From: Halomonas organivorans
Lineage (GTDB): Bacteria; Pseudomonadota; Gammaproteobacteria; Pseudomonadales; Halomonadaceae
Length of the DNA: 64,000 nucleotides
Direction of reading: 5' to 3'
Assembly (NCBI RefSeq): GCF_014192055.1
Contig: NZ_JACHXM010000011.1
Coordinates: 29,762-93,761, forward strand
Shown here piece after piece: positions 28,747-37,131 of the stretch; the first letter of the stretch is position 1, and each line of letters opens with the position of its first letter. The translations under genes and the position numbers were made by a program. The notes below the pieces were generated by a model. It was not told the origin of the DNA. It made no database searches and saw only the letters and a list, made by a program, of their open reading frames with translations.

Positions 28747-29948
28747 GCCAGGCCTCCGGCGAGGCGCGGCTCGGCGAGCGGGGCGTCGAACGCCTCGACG
28801 TGCCCGTAGAGGGTGTTGCGGCGGACCGGGCGCCGGCCCATCTCGCGGATCATGCGCGCCATGTCGTCGGGCAGCATCTCCTGGCCGTGCTGGCCGCCGG
28901 CGGCGCGGGAGATGCTCTCGTTCATCAGCGTGCCGCCCAGGTCGTTGACGCCGGCCGCCAGCATCTGGCGCGCCAGGTCGGGCCCCAGCTTCACCCAGGA
29001 GGCCTGGATGTTGTCGATCCAGCCGTCGAGCATCAGCCGCGCCACGGCGTGCATGCGGATGTGCTCGAGCCGGGTCGGCCCCGGTCGCACGCCCTCGTGC
29101 TCCAGGAACAGCGGCGTCTTGTAGTGGATGAAGCCCAGCGGCACGAACTCGGTGAAGCCGCCGGTGCGCTTCTGGATATCGCGCAGCAGCGCCAGGTGGG
29201 CGGCCCAGTGCTCGGGCCCGTCGATGTGCCCGTACATGATGGTCGCGGTGGTGGGCAGGCCCTGCTCATGGGCGGCGGTGATGATCTCGACCCATTGTTC
29301 GGTGGTGAGCTTGTCGCGGGTCAGCTGCTGGCGGATCTCGGTGTCGAGGATCTCCGCGGCGGTGCCGGGCATGGACCCCAGGCCGTTGTCGATCAGGTCG
29401 CGGAGGAAGTCGCGATGGGACATCCGGCTCTTGCGGGCGCCGAACCAGATCTCGAAGGGCGAGAAGGCATGGATGTGCATGTCCGGCAGCACGCCCTTGA
29501 TGGCCTTGAGGATGTCCCGATAGAAGTGGCCCGGGATGCTCGGGTGCAGCCCGCCCTGGATGCACACCTCGGTGGCGCCACGGTCCCAGGCTTCCTGGGC
29601 GCGACGGGTAATCTCGTCGAGGTCGAAGAACTCGGCCTCGGGATCGTCCTTGCGCTTGGCGAAGTTGCAGAACCGGCAGCCCATGTAGCAGACGTTGGTG
29701 TAGTTGATGTTGCGGGTGACGACGAAGGTGGCGTCGTCGCCGACGCGGCGGCGGCGCAGCTCGTCGGCGGTGGCGGTCAGGGCGTCCAGCTCGGCGCCCT
29801 CCGCGCTGAACAGGGTGGTGGCCTCGGCCTCGCCGAGTTCGTGGCCGTTCAGCACCTCCGTCAGCAGCCGGCGCACCGGCTGCCCCACATCGGGGTGATA
29901 GAGCTCATCGGGCAACAGGGGAGAGCGAAGGGTCGTGGTCGGGGTCAT
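28743..29948 (-). CDS. cofH: 5-amino-6-(D-ribitylamino)uracil-L-tyrosine 4-hydroxyphenyl transferase CofH (Fo synthase subunit 2)
   Basis: A 401-residue radical SAM enzyme with the cluster motif CYMGCRFC (C-x3-C-x2-C) near residue 87, preceded by RNINYTNV and followed by NFAKRKDDPEAEF. TEVCIQGGLHPSIPGHFY, ATIMYGHIDGPEHWA, EFVPLGFIHYKTPLF and GVNDLGGTLMNESIS are CofH-type. It transfers the tyrosine side chain to the ribitylaminouracil of riboflavin synthesis. CofG and CofH are separate here, unlike the fused FbiC of Actinobacteria. Start at 29948 follows CAGGAGAATCCCC. Confidence 0.95.
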   Translation of the reverse strand: MTPTTTLRSPLLPDELYHPDVGQPVRRLLTEVLNGHELGEAEATTLFSAEGAELDALTATADELRRRRVGDDATFVVTRNINYTNVCYMGCRFCNFAKRKDDPEAEFFDLDEITRRAQEAWDRGATEVCIQGGLHPSIPGHFYRDILKAIKGVLPDMHIHAFSPFEIWFGARKSRMSHRDFLRDLIDNGLGSMPGTAAEILDTEIRQQLTRDKLTTEQWVEIITAAHEQGLPTTATIMYGHIDGPEHWAAHLALLRDIQKRTGGFTEFVPLGFIHYKTPLFLEHEGVRPGPTRLEHIRMHAVARLMLDGWIDNIQASWVKLGPDLARQMLAAGVNDLGGTLMNESISRAAGGQHGQEMLPDDMARMIREMGRRPVRRNTLYGHVEAFDAPLAEPRLAGGLA

Positions 29949-29977
29949 GGGGATTCTCCTGTTCGCGGGGCAAGGGC

Positions 29978-31105
29978 CTAGACGCACTGGGCCAGGGCCA
30001 GGCCGTCGTTGCGGGCGATGCCGGCCAGTCGGGAGGCGAGGGGGGCGCTGAGAAAGCGCTCGGGGCGCCGCAGGTAGCGGGGATAGACCGCCAGGCGCTC
30101 GGCCAGGCCGTAGCCGCAGCGCTCGGTCGCCCGGCGCAGGGCATCGATCTGCGGCCAGGCGCGCTCGGGGTTGATGTGATCGACGGTCACCGGCGAGATG
30201 CCGCCCCAATCGTTGATGCCGGCGTCGAGGTAGGCGGCGAAGCGTGCCTCCAGGTTGGGGGGCGCCTGCAGGCTGATCTCGGGATCCAGCAGCAGACGGG
30301 CCAGCACCAGGGTGCGGACCATGTCGTCGAGGCTCGGCTCCGGGTGGCCGGCCATGGCGGTGCCAGGCTTGGCGCGGAAGTTCTGGACGATGACCTCCTG
30401 CACATGGCCGTAGCGACGGTGCAGGTCGTTGATGGCCAGCAGGCTGTCGACGCGCTCGGCCCAGGTCTCGCCGATGCCGATCAGGATGCCGGTGGTGAAG
30501 GGCACGCCGTGTCGGCCGGCCCGCTCCAGGGTGCGCAGGCGCTGGACGGGCACCTTGTCGGGGCAGGCGAAATGCGCCTGGCCGCGCTGCAGCAGCCGAC
30601 GGCTGACGTTCTCGAGCATCATGCCCATGCTGACGCTGACCGGCTTCAGTCGGGCGATCTCGTCGTCGTCCAGGGTGCCGGCGTTGACGTGGGGCAGCAG
30701 CTCGCTCTCGCGCAGCACGCGGTCGCACATCTCGACCAGGTAGTCGGTCATGCTGCGGTGGCCGAGCCGTGCCAGCGCCTCCCGGGCCTCGGGGTAGCGG
30801 CGCTCCGGCTTCTCGCCGAGGCTGAACAGCACCTCCTTGCAGCCCAGTCGCTCGCCTTCGCGCACCACCGCCATGACCTCGTCAGGGGTCATGATCCGGG
30901 CGCCTGGGGTGCCCGGCTTCTGCACGAAGGTGCAGTAGCCGCAGTCGTCGCGACACATGGTGGTCAGCGGGACGAAGACCTTGCGCGAATAGGTCAGGGT
31001 GTGGCCCCAGTGCGCGTCGCGGCGTGCGGCGGCCGCCTGGCTCAGGGACTCGAATTCGCCGTTGGACGCCTTCTCCAGCGCCACGGCTTGCTGGCGGGTC
31101 AGCAT
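29978..31105 (-). CDS. cofG: 7,8-didemethyl-8-hydroxy-5-deazariboflavin synthase CofG (Fo synthase subunit 1)
   Basis: A 375-residue radical SAM enzyme with CRDDCGYC (C-x3-C-x2-C) near residue 51. TYSRKVFVPLTTM, LFSLGEKPERRYPEA, HVNAGTLDDDEI, MMLENVSRRL and TGILIGIGETWAERVDSLLAI follow CofG. It closes the deazaflavin ring after CofH. It is the first gene of the minus-strand operon, behind a strong AGGAGG ribosome binding site and two RutR-like boxes 67-117 bases upstream. Confidence 0.95.
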   Translation of the reverse strand: MLTRQQAVALEKASNGEFESLSQAAAARRDAHWGHTLTYSRKVFVPLTTMCRDDCGYCTFVQKPGTPGARIMTPDEVMAVVREGERLGCKEVLFSLGEKPERRYPEAREALARLGHRSMTDYLVEMCDRVLRESELLPHVNAGTLDDDEIARLKPVSVSMGMMLENVSRRLLQRGQAHFACPDKVPVQRLRTLERAGRHGVPFTTGILIGIGETWAERVDSLLAINDLHRRYGHVQEVIVQNFRAKPGTAMAGHPEPSLDDMVRTLVLARLLLDPEISLQAPPNLEARFAAYLDAGINDWGGISPVTVDHINPERAWPQIDALRRATERCGYGLAERLAVYPRYLRRPERFLSAPLASRLAGIARNDGLALAQCV

Positions 31106-31171
31106 GATGATCGGCGCCTCCTGTTGTTGTTGTGCGCTCGTCGTATCGGGTCTGGCGTGACGGCGATGCCG

Positions 31172-31189
31172 TTTTACCAGTTGGTAAAA
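31172..31189. promoter_or_regulatory. RutR-box-like operator 1 before cofG
   Basis: TTTTACCA-GT-TGGTAAAA has perfect eight-base inverted arms around a two-base spacer, the geometry of the E. coli RutR box with G-to-T substitution at one arm position. It lies 67 bases before the cofG start, near the expected transcription start. The same type of site precedes the pyrimidine operon. Confidence 0.68.
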
Positions 31190-31206
31190 AATAACCTAGG
31201 CCATTT

Positions 31207-31222
31207 TTTACCTTTTGGTCAA
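31207..31222. promoter_or_regulatory. RutR-box-like operator 2 before cofG
   Basis: TTTACCT-TT-TGGTCAA: the right arm is identical to the E. coli RutR-box arm TGGTCAA, and the left arm differs at two of seven positions. It overlaps the candidate -35 element of the minus-strand promoter. With the site at 31172 it forms a tandem pair spaced by about three helical turns. Confidence 0.62.
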
Positions 31223-31411
31223 ACTTTTTCGCGCGTGTTCTTGTCATGCCCGGCGCCGAGGCACAGAGTCGTCGACACCGCCGATGGATCGGGGCAGCCG
31301 AGGCCGTGACGGTCGAGGGGAGGGAGCAGCAGCGGGAGGGAGGGGGACGCCCGAGGCGTACGGGCAGGAGCGTTCAGTGAGGACGTCGTGTCGGTGTCAT
31401 GGCACGATGCC

Positions 31412-31442
31412 GGGGCCTGATGTCGTGTCGATGTCAGGCCCC
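31412..31442 (-). terminator. Hairpin downstream of the ridA-like operon
   Basis: GGGGCCTGA (31412-31420) pairs with TCAGGCCCC (31434-31442). It lies about 95 bases past the ridA-like stop on the minus strand and may end that operon before the cofG promoter region. There is no T-run, so the call is tentative. Confidence 0.4.
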
Positions 31443-31535
31443 AACCCGCGCGGCGAGGTTCGTGTGACGGGGAGGTGACGTGGCTACGGCGGTTCGCCGG
31501 AAGCGCCTGGCCGGCCGGGGTGTAGCGGGTGGCGC

Positions 31536-31922
31536 TCAGGCCGCATCCGGGGAGACGGCGGCGTAGGCCACCATCTCGACGAGCATCTCTTCCCGGGCGA
31601 AGCCGGAGACGATGAGGGCGGCCCGGTTGGGGTAGGGTGCGTGCACGTACTCGGCGTAGACGCGGTTGACGGTGGCCAGGTCCTCCCGGGCGGTGACGTA
31701 GATCAGTACCTGGGTGAGGGCGTCCGGGCCGGCGCCGGCTCGCTCCAGGGTGTGGCAGAGGTTGTCCAGGGTCTGGCGGGTCTGGGCCTCGATGCCGCCC
31801 TCGACCACCTGGCCGTCCGTACCGATGGGAATCTGGGCGGTGAACAGGATGCCGTTGCCGACCACGGCCCATTCCAGGGGCGCCTTGGAGGCGAAAAGGT
31901 CGGTGCTGACGGGATGGTTCAT
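31536..31922 (-). CDS. RidA/YjgF-family protein
   Basis: A 128-residue RidA-fold protein, normally a trimer that hydrolyses reactive enamines or imines. GNGILFTAQIPIG, TRQTLDNLCHTLERAGA, VLIYVTAREDLATVNRVYAEY and the segment PNRAALIVSG with the conserved arginine are typical. The closing VEMVAYAAV keeps the conserved Glu. It is the last gene of the six-gene operon that starts at 38574. RutC, the 3-aminoacrylate-handling member of the rut pathway, belongs to this superfamily, but operon membership argues for a role with the dipeptidase/BCCT cluster. Confidence 0.85.
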   Translation of the reverse strand: MNHPVSTDLFASKAPLEWAVVGNGILFTAQIPIGTDGQVVEGGIEAQTRQTLDNLCHTLERAGAGPDALTQVLIYVTAREDLATVNRVYAEYVHAPYPNRAALIVSGFAREEMLVEMVAYAAVSPDAA

Positions 31923-31937
31923 GGCAAATGCCTCGTT

Positions 31938-32705
31938 TCAGTCGTTGTCGTTGGTGCCGGCTCCGGCCCCCTCTCGGGACGCCTCGGAGGCCTCCACCAG
32001 CATGCGGGCCGCGAGTTGCTTGAGGCGCTCCCAGACGGTTTCGTCGACCTCGATGCCCTCCGCCAGGGAACGGTGGCGGCAGGCCAGCAGGTCCGACTCG
32101 TCGTGGCGCGCCAGCAGGTCGTAGCGGAAGTCCGAGCGCATCGCCGGCAGCAGGTCGACGTGGTTGGCCATCACCAGGGTGATGGCGTCGTTGGGCTCGT
32201 TTTCCTCCGGGACTTCCTGGACCGCGTAGACGCGGATCTCCGGCACCGGGCTGTTGGCGCGGAAGCCGACGACCTGCTCGGTCAGCGGCTGCTGGGCGTT
32301 GCGCCAGAAGGCGGTGACGTTCATGCCGCGTCCCGCCAGCCGGGCCAGGTAGCCCATGATCAGCTGGCGATTGTGGCAGTGGCGGATCTTGATCACCGCC
32401 AGGCCGCGGGCCCGGGCCTTGGCGAAGCCGAGCTCCAGGGCCAGGGTCGAGCTGCGCAGCACGCTCTGGCCGTGGCCGTCGACCACCGCCAGGTCGCCGT
32501 CCTGATAGAGCACGCTTGGCAGCTCGTCGGGGTCGTCCGCGAGGAGGAAGTCCAGGCCGCGGTTGAGGGCGGCCAGCCCGCCCAGTTCGAAGCACTGCAT
32601 CCAGGCGACCATGTCGGCGGCGTCCGCGGCATCACCCTCCTCGAAGCCCATGCCGATGAAGGCCTTGCGGCACAGGCCCTGCAGCTCGTTGTAGGACGCC
32701 TTCAT
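31938..32705 (-). CDS. DUF3726-like protein
   Basis: A 255-residue protein without signal peptide or membrane helix. The N-terminus SYNELQGLCRKAFIGMGF and the C-terminus EASEASREGAGAGTNDND resemble what is remembered of the DUF3726 family, whose function is unknown. The ATG overlaps the stop of the upstream 583-residue gene (ATGA), so the two are coupled. A role in the same pathway as the dehydrogenase, dipeptidase and BCCT carrier is inferred from the operon only. Family assignment should be regarded as moderate. Confidence 0.6.
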   Translation of the reverse strand: MKASYNELQGLCRKAFIGMGFEEGDAADAADMVAWMQCFELGGLAALNRGLDFLLADDPDELPSVLYQDGDLAVVDGHGQSVLRSSTLALELGFAKARARGLAVIKIRHCHNRQLIMGYLARLAGRGMNVTAFWRNAQQPLTEQVVGFRANSPVPEIRVYAVQEVPEENEPNDAITLVMANHVDLLPAMRSDFRYDLLARHDESDLLACRHRSLAEGIEVDETVWERLKQLAARMLVEASEASREGAGAGTNDND

Positions 32706-34453
32706 GATGTCTCTCCCGCCCCTTGGCGTTGGGGGTGCGTGATGCCCTCGGGCTCCAGCGGGAAGCTCCAGTCATCGACCGCGGCCAGGTCCCGGGGCTC
32801 GGCATTGAGTTCCTCCACCAGCGGCGCGCCCTGGAAGAGGGTGATGCGCACCCAACGATCCGACTTGGGGTCGAAGCGCCCGGCGCCGAAGAACGACAGC
32901 TTGGTGCGCAGCAGGTGCATGGGCTTCATGTCCCGGTGCCAGAGGTTGGCGCGAATCTCCCCGTAGGGTGTCTCGGCCATGGACTGGATGCGTCGCACGA
33001 TATCCTTGTGACGCGGATGGGCGATCAGGAACTCCACCACCAGGGCGCGGGGATTGGCCTCGAGGAAGTCGCTGAGCACGCCGTGGGTATGGTGGACCCG
33101 GGGCGCGATGGCCAGCGGCAGCTCCTTCTTGGCCCCGGGCTCGACCCCGCGCACGCCCAGCCGGGGTTCTTCCTTTTCGGCGGAGCGATACCAGAACCAG
33201 TGGCGGGCCTCGGGGCGCTCGAAGTCCTCGGCCAGGGCCCAGTCGTAATGGGTCTCGATCAGTTGCTTGAGGCGCACCAGCGGCATGTCCGGCGTCAGCT
33301 CCAGGCGTTCCTCGGTGCCCATGCGGTCCTCCAGCAGGTCGACCCGCTCGGGGTAGAGCTCGATCAGCAGGGCGTTGATCAGCTCCTGGGCCTCCAGCGG
33401 CAGGGTGCGGGCGCTCCAGGCCGCCAGCTGTTGCCAGAGATCCTCCTCCAGCGGCATCTCCTCGAGCCAAGCGATCACTTCGGGCAGGGCCGCCACGCTG
33501 GCGGCGTTGCGCTCGCCCTGGTCGGCGTCCTCGGTGACCGTTTGGGCCAGGTGGTGCATGGCGCGCCGGGTCAGGGCGATCAGTCGCCAGCGGCTTCCCT
33601 CGTCGGGCACCTGGCCCAGCGCCAGGGCCAGCGCGGTTTCCCGGCAGGACACCCATTGCTGGATCAACTGGGGATGATTGATCAGGAAGGGGGCCATGCC
33701 GAGCCCGGTGGAGTTGCCGATGCCCAGGTAGCGGCGCAGCTCGGTGGTCAGGGGCGCAGCGGTGTCGGGGGCCTGGCCGCGGGCGATGTGCTCCACCTGC
33801 TCGATAGAGAAGTGGCGCAGCAGGTACACCGCCAGCATCTGGGCCGAGAAGGGGCGGTGGAAATCGGGGTTATCCTGCAGGCGTACGAAGTCGGCGATGC
33901 CGAACTTGCCGTTGCCGTAGACCGCGGTGGTCCGGTAGAGGTAGCCGACCCGGGTCAGCCGGGCCGGGTCTGGCTGGTCGCCGGCGGCCAGCGCCTCGAC
34001 GAAGTGGGCGAAGTTGCGCAGGCTGCGGTTGGCCCGGGACAGCACCAGCAGCCGCGGATGCTGGCGCCCGGCCTCTTGCAACGGCACGTTGGCGGCCATT
34101 TGCTCGAGCAGGGCGTCGTCGACGTCACCCTCGACCACCCCGAAGGTCACGTCCCAGGCCTGGGCGATCACCCGGTCGGAGCGCTGGTCGTCGTCCAGGT
34201 GCTGGGAGAAGATCACGCCGTGATAGCGGCCGCGGGGTGTCTGCAGTCGATAGATGGCGATGCCGTGCCCCTGGGCATCCAGCTCGAAGCGGGTGCGGCT
34301 GATCTGCCAGCGCTGGCGGGCCATCTGGCGGACCAGGCTGCGCACGAAGCTCAGGCGGCTGGCCGGCAGGCTGCCCAGCCGTTCCAGGTCCATGGCCTCG
34401 CCAGCGGTGCGCAGTGGCACCGCGGCAGCCATCGCGTCACGGTACTCAACCAT
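32702..34453 (-). CDS. Uncharacterised 583-residue protein of the BCCT/dipeptidase operon
   Basis: No family recognised. The protein is predicted soluble, rich in Arg, Glu and Leu, without signal peptide or obvious cofactor motif. Segments that could guide a search are LVRQMARQRWQISRTRFELD, HGVIFSQHLDDDQRSDRVIAQAWD, LSRANRSLRNFAHFVEAL, YLYRTTAVYGNGKFGIADF, YLGIGNSTGLGMAPFLINHP and VHHTHGVLSDFLEANP. It is tied to its neighbours: it overlaps the BCCT stop by eight bases and the DUF3726-like start by four. The start at 34453 was chosen because the frame upstream of it lies inside the BCCT gene. Confidence 0.75.
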   Translation of the reverse strand: MVEYRDAMAAAVPLRTAGEAMDLERLGSLPASRLSFVRSLVRQMARQRWQISRTRFELDAQGHGIAIYRLQTPRGRYHGVIFSQHLDDDQRSDRVIAQAWDVTFGVVEGDVDDALLEQMAANVPLQEAGRQHPRLLVLSRANRSLRNFAHFVEALAAGDQPDPARLTRVGYLYRTTAVYGNGKFGIADFVRLQDNPDFHRPFSAQMLAVYLLRHFSIEQVEHIARGQAPDTAAPLTTELRRYLGIGNSTGLGMAPFLINHPQLIQQWVSCRETALALALGQVPDEGSRWRLIALTRRAMHHLAQTVTEDADQGERNAASVAALPEVIAWLEEMPLEEDLWQQLAAWSARTLPLEAQELINALLIELYPERVDLLEDRMGTEERLELTPDMPLVRLKQLIETHYDWALAEDFERPEARHWFWYRSAEKEEPRLGVRGVEPGAKKELPLAIAPRVHHTHGVLSDFLEANPRALVVEFLIAHPRHKDIVRRIQSMAETPYGEIRANLWHRDMKPMHLLRTKLSFFGAGRFDPKSDRWVRITLFQGAPLVEELNAEPRDLAAVDDWSFPLEPEGITHPQRQGAGETS

Positions 34454-36035
34454 GGTCAGTCTCCGTCGCGCGACGGGTGGATAGCCCTTGCTCCCGCGCC
34501 ATGGCGATGGCCGCCTGGGGGCCGGTCCACAGCGAAGGTAGCAGCACCAGCGACACCGGGATGGCGGTGAGCACAATGAACTGTTGCAGCACGCTGATCT
34601 GGCCGGCGCCCATGTACAGCAGGATGCCCGCCATCAACGCCATGGCGATGCCCCAGAAGGCACGCACCAGGGTGCTGGGCCGGTCGTGACCGGAGCCCAC
34701 CACGGCGATGGCGTAGCTCATGGAGTCTCCGGTGGTGGCCACGAAGATGGTGGTCAGCAGCAGGATGGCCAGCGCCATCACCGGCCCGCCCGGCAGTGCC
34801 TGGGCCACGGTCAGGGTGGCGACGTCGAACTGGAAGTCCTGCAGCGCGGCGGACAGGTCGATGGCGCCGGTCAGCTGGTAGTGGATGCCCGAGCCGCCCA
34901 GCAGGGTGAACCAGACGGTGGTGGCGACGGGAGCCATCACCGCCACGGCCAGGATCATCTGGCGGATGCTGCGGCCGCGCGAGATGCGCGCCACGAAGAT
35001 CGCCATCAGCGGCCCGTAGCCGATGAACCAGGCGAAGAAGAACACCGTCCACCACTGCATCCACCAGGCCGGCGCGGTTTCGGCGGTCATGGTGGCCATG
35101 GGAAAGAAGGCCGTCAGGTATTCGCCGAAGCCCTGGGTGAAGGCGTTGGTCAGGAACAGCGTCGGGCCGAACACGAAGATCACCGCGGCGATGGCCAGTG
35201 CCAGGATCACGTTGAAGCGACTCAGCCACTGGATGCCGCGATGGATGCCGGTCACCGCCGAGGTGACGTAGACGGCGGCGAGTGCTACCAGGATCACCAA
35301 CTGGGTGCCGTAGCCCTCGGAGACGCCGAACAGCTCGTGTAGGCCGAAGCTCACCTGGGTGGCGAGGAAGCCGATCGGCCCGACGGTGCCGGCGACCACG
35401 GCGATCACGCACAGGGCGTCGACCACGCCGCCGAAGGTACCCGCCATGATCCGCTCGCCGAGCACTGGATACAGCAGGGTGCGCGGCTGCAACGGCTGGC
35501 CCTTGTCGTAGTGGGCATGGGCCAGCACCACCGCGGTCAGAGAGCCGAGCACCGCCCAGGCCAGGAAACCCCAGTGCATGAAGGACTGCGCCAGGGCGCC
35601 GGCGATCGCCTCGGGCGTCCCGGGCTCGGTGTCGAAGGCCGGTGGGGTGACCACGAAATGATAGACCGGTTCGCCGGCGGCGAAGAACACGCCGCCCCCG
35701 GCCAGTAGGGTGCACATGATGATCGACAGCCACTTGAAGGTGCCGATCTCGGGCGTCGAGAGGTTGCCGATCCGTGCGCTGGCGGCCGGCGAGATGGCCA
35801 CGCCGATGGCGATGAAGAAGGTCAGCAACAGCAGCAGCTGGAAGTAGGAGCCTAGCGTGGCGGCGGTCCAGGCGAAGCCAGCGCCAATGGCGTCGGCCAC
35901 CATGTCGACGTCATACAGCGACAGGGCGACGAACAGCAGGATGAAACCGACGCTGAGCGTCAGGACGACCGGGTCGCCCAGGCGATGCTCGCGCGGCGCC
36001 GGTGCGGCGTGGGGAGTGGCGTGATGTTGTGTCAT
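34446..36035 (-). CDS. BCCT-family transporter with atypical substrate-site motif
   Basis: A 529-residue membrane protein with about 12 helices. GNLSTPEIGTFKWLSIIMCTLLAGGG, FFAAGEPVYHF, MHWGFLAWAVLG and FVARISRGRSIRQMI identify the betaine/choline/carnitine transporter family. Family members for glycine betaine usually have a Trp-rich helix of the type WTxFYWAWWxxWxPFVG before the ARIS loop. Here that stretch reads WWTVFFFAWFIGYGPLMAIF, so the last Trp and Pro-Phe-Val-Gly are altered, which suggests a different zwitterionic substrate. Operon with an M19 dipeptidase and an aldehyde dehydrogenase. Confidence 0.88.
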   Translation of the reverse strand: MTQHHATPHAAPAPREHRLGDPVVLTLSVGFILLFVALSLYDVDMVADAIGAGFAWTAATLGSYFQLLLLLTFFIAIGVAISPAASARIGNLSTPEIGTFKWLSIIMCTLLAGGGVFFAAGEPVYHFVVTPPAFDTEPGTPEAIAGALAQSFMHWGFLAWAVLGSLTAVVLAHAHYDKGQPLQPRTLLYPVLGERIMAGTFGGVVDALCVIAVVAGTVGPIGFLATQVSFGLHELFGVSEGYGTQLVILVALAAVYVTSAVTGIHRGIQWLSRFNVILALAIAAVIFVFGPTLFLTNAFTQGFGEYLTAFFPMATMTAETAPAWWMQWWTVFFFAWFIGYGPLMAIFVARISRGRSIRQMILAVAVMAPVATTVWFTLLGGSGIHYQLTGAIDLSAALQDFQFDVATLTVAQALPGGPVMALAILLLTTIFVATTGDSMSYAIAVVGSGHDRPSTLVRAFWGIAMALMAGILLYMGAGQISVLQQFIVLTAIPVSLVLLPSLWTGPQAAIAMAREQGLSTRRATETDHG

Positions 36036-36101
36036 TACGTTGGCCTTTGCTGTGACCCTGGCGGGCCGTTGTTCTTGTGCGGTGCGCGACGCGCGGACGG
36101 G

Positions 36102-37109
36102 TCAGGCGACGGCCTCCTCGGCCGGGGTCGGCACGGCGGCGCGCTCCAGCAGCTCGACCCAGTTGCGGCCCATGATGCGGGCGACCGAGGCCTCGTCGAA
36201 GCCGCGTTGGCGCAGCCCCGCGACCAGGTTGGGGAAGTCGCGGCTGTCGCGCAGCCAGGCGAGCGGGCGCGGCCAGCCGGCGTTGCTGGCGTTGCCCTCG
36301 CCATAATCCATTTCCTTGGACCAGCGGCCGTTGCGCATCCAGTCGAGCACCGCGGTCGGCTGCGCCTGGCACAGGTCGGTGCCGATGCCGATGTGCTCGA
36401 TGCCCATCAGGTCGGCGGTGCGGGCGATCATGTCGCAGTAGTCCTCGAGGGAGCAGTCCGGGCCGTTCCTGAGGTGGAAGGGGTAGGCCGAAAAGCCCAG
36501 CAAGCCACCGGACTCGGCGATCGCCGCCAGCACCCGGTTGGACTTGTTGCGCTTGGCGGGGTGGAAGGAGGCCGGATTGGCGTGAGAGATGATCACCGGC
36601 CGCTCGGAGAGCTCTACCGTTTCCAGCGTCGAGCGCTCGGCGCTGTGCGACATGTCGATGACCATGCCCACCCGGTTCATTTCACGAATCACCTGGCGAC
36701 CGAAGCGGGTGATGCCGCTGTCCTCGCTTTCGTAGCAGCCACACGCCAGCAGGCTCTGGTTGTTGTAGGTCAGCTGCATGATCAACAGGCCCAGGTCGCG
36801 CATTACCGCGACCATGTCGATGTCGTCCTCGATGGGCGAGCAGTTCTGCGCGCCGAGGAAGATGCCCACCTTGCCGGCCCGGCGGGCGCGCTCGATGTCG
36901 CCCGGCACGCGCACCGGCATGATCAGGTCGCCATGGGCCTCGAAGCGGCGATTCCACTCGCCCAGGCGCGACAGGGTCTCGCGGGTGTTCTCGTGATAGA
37001 CCAGGGTGGCGTGTACGGCGTCGACGCCTCCCTCGCGCATCTGCTCGAAGATCTCCCGCGACCAGTTGGAGTACTGCAGGCCGTCGACGATCAGCATTTC
37101 CTGTGACAT
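36102..37109 (-). CDS. Membrane dipeptidase (peptidase family M19)
   Basis: A 335-residue amidohydrolase-fold protein. MLIVDGLQYSNWSREIFEQM, VHATLVYHENTRETL, IFLGAQNCSPIEDDID, LTYNNQSLLACGCYE, MVIDMSHSAERSTLE, VIISHANPASFHPAKRNKS and IGIGTDLCQ follow the M19 renal-dipeptidase family, with metal His in DMSHS and ISHAN. It resembles the Pseudomonas aeruginosa M19 protein beside the dimethylglycine demethylase genes, whose exact role is unclear. Start at 37109 was preferred over 37148 because GAGGAG precedes it and the longer form would overlap the aldehyde dehydrogenase gene. Confidence 0.88.
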   Translation of the reverse strand: MSQEMLIVDGLQYSNWSREIFEQMREGGVDAVHATLVYHENTRETLSRLGEWNRRFEAHGDLIMPVRVPGDIERARRAGKVGIFLGAQNCSPIEDDIDMVAVMRDLGLLIMQLTYNNQSLLACGCYESEDSGITRFGRQVIREMNRVGMVIDMSHSAERSTLETVELSERPVIISHANPASFHPAKRNKSNRVLAAIAESGGLLGFSAYPFHLRNGPDCSLEDYCDMIARTADLMGIEHIGIGTDLCQAQPTAVLDWMRNGRWSKEMDYGEGNASNAGWPRPLAWLRDSRDFPNLVAGLRQRGFDEASVARIMGRNWVELLERAAVPTPAEEAVA

Positions 37110-37131
37110 GGCGCGCTCCTCAGGCTTTGAC

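Larger units (their letters stand above)
31106..31535. promoter_or_regulatory. Intergenic region upstream of cofG and downstream of ridA-like gene
   Basis: About 430 bases with no gene recognised. The cofG-proximal 120 bases are AT-rich and hold two RutR-like boxes. Read on the minus strand, TTGACC inside the distal box (31222-31217) is followed by TAGGTT after about 17 bases, a plausible -35/-10 pair that binding would cover. The half next to the ridA-like gene is GC-rich and holds the hairpin at 31412-31442. Confidence 0.6.

Noticed and set aside
31536..31922. RidA-like gene as RutC of a uracil pathway
   Set aside because: It ends the separate dipeptidase/BCCT operon, 430 bases and two operators away from cofG; the RidA family is too broad to assign RutC.
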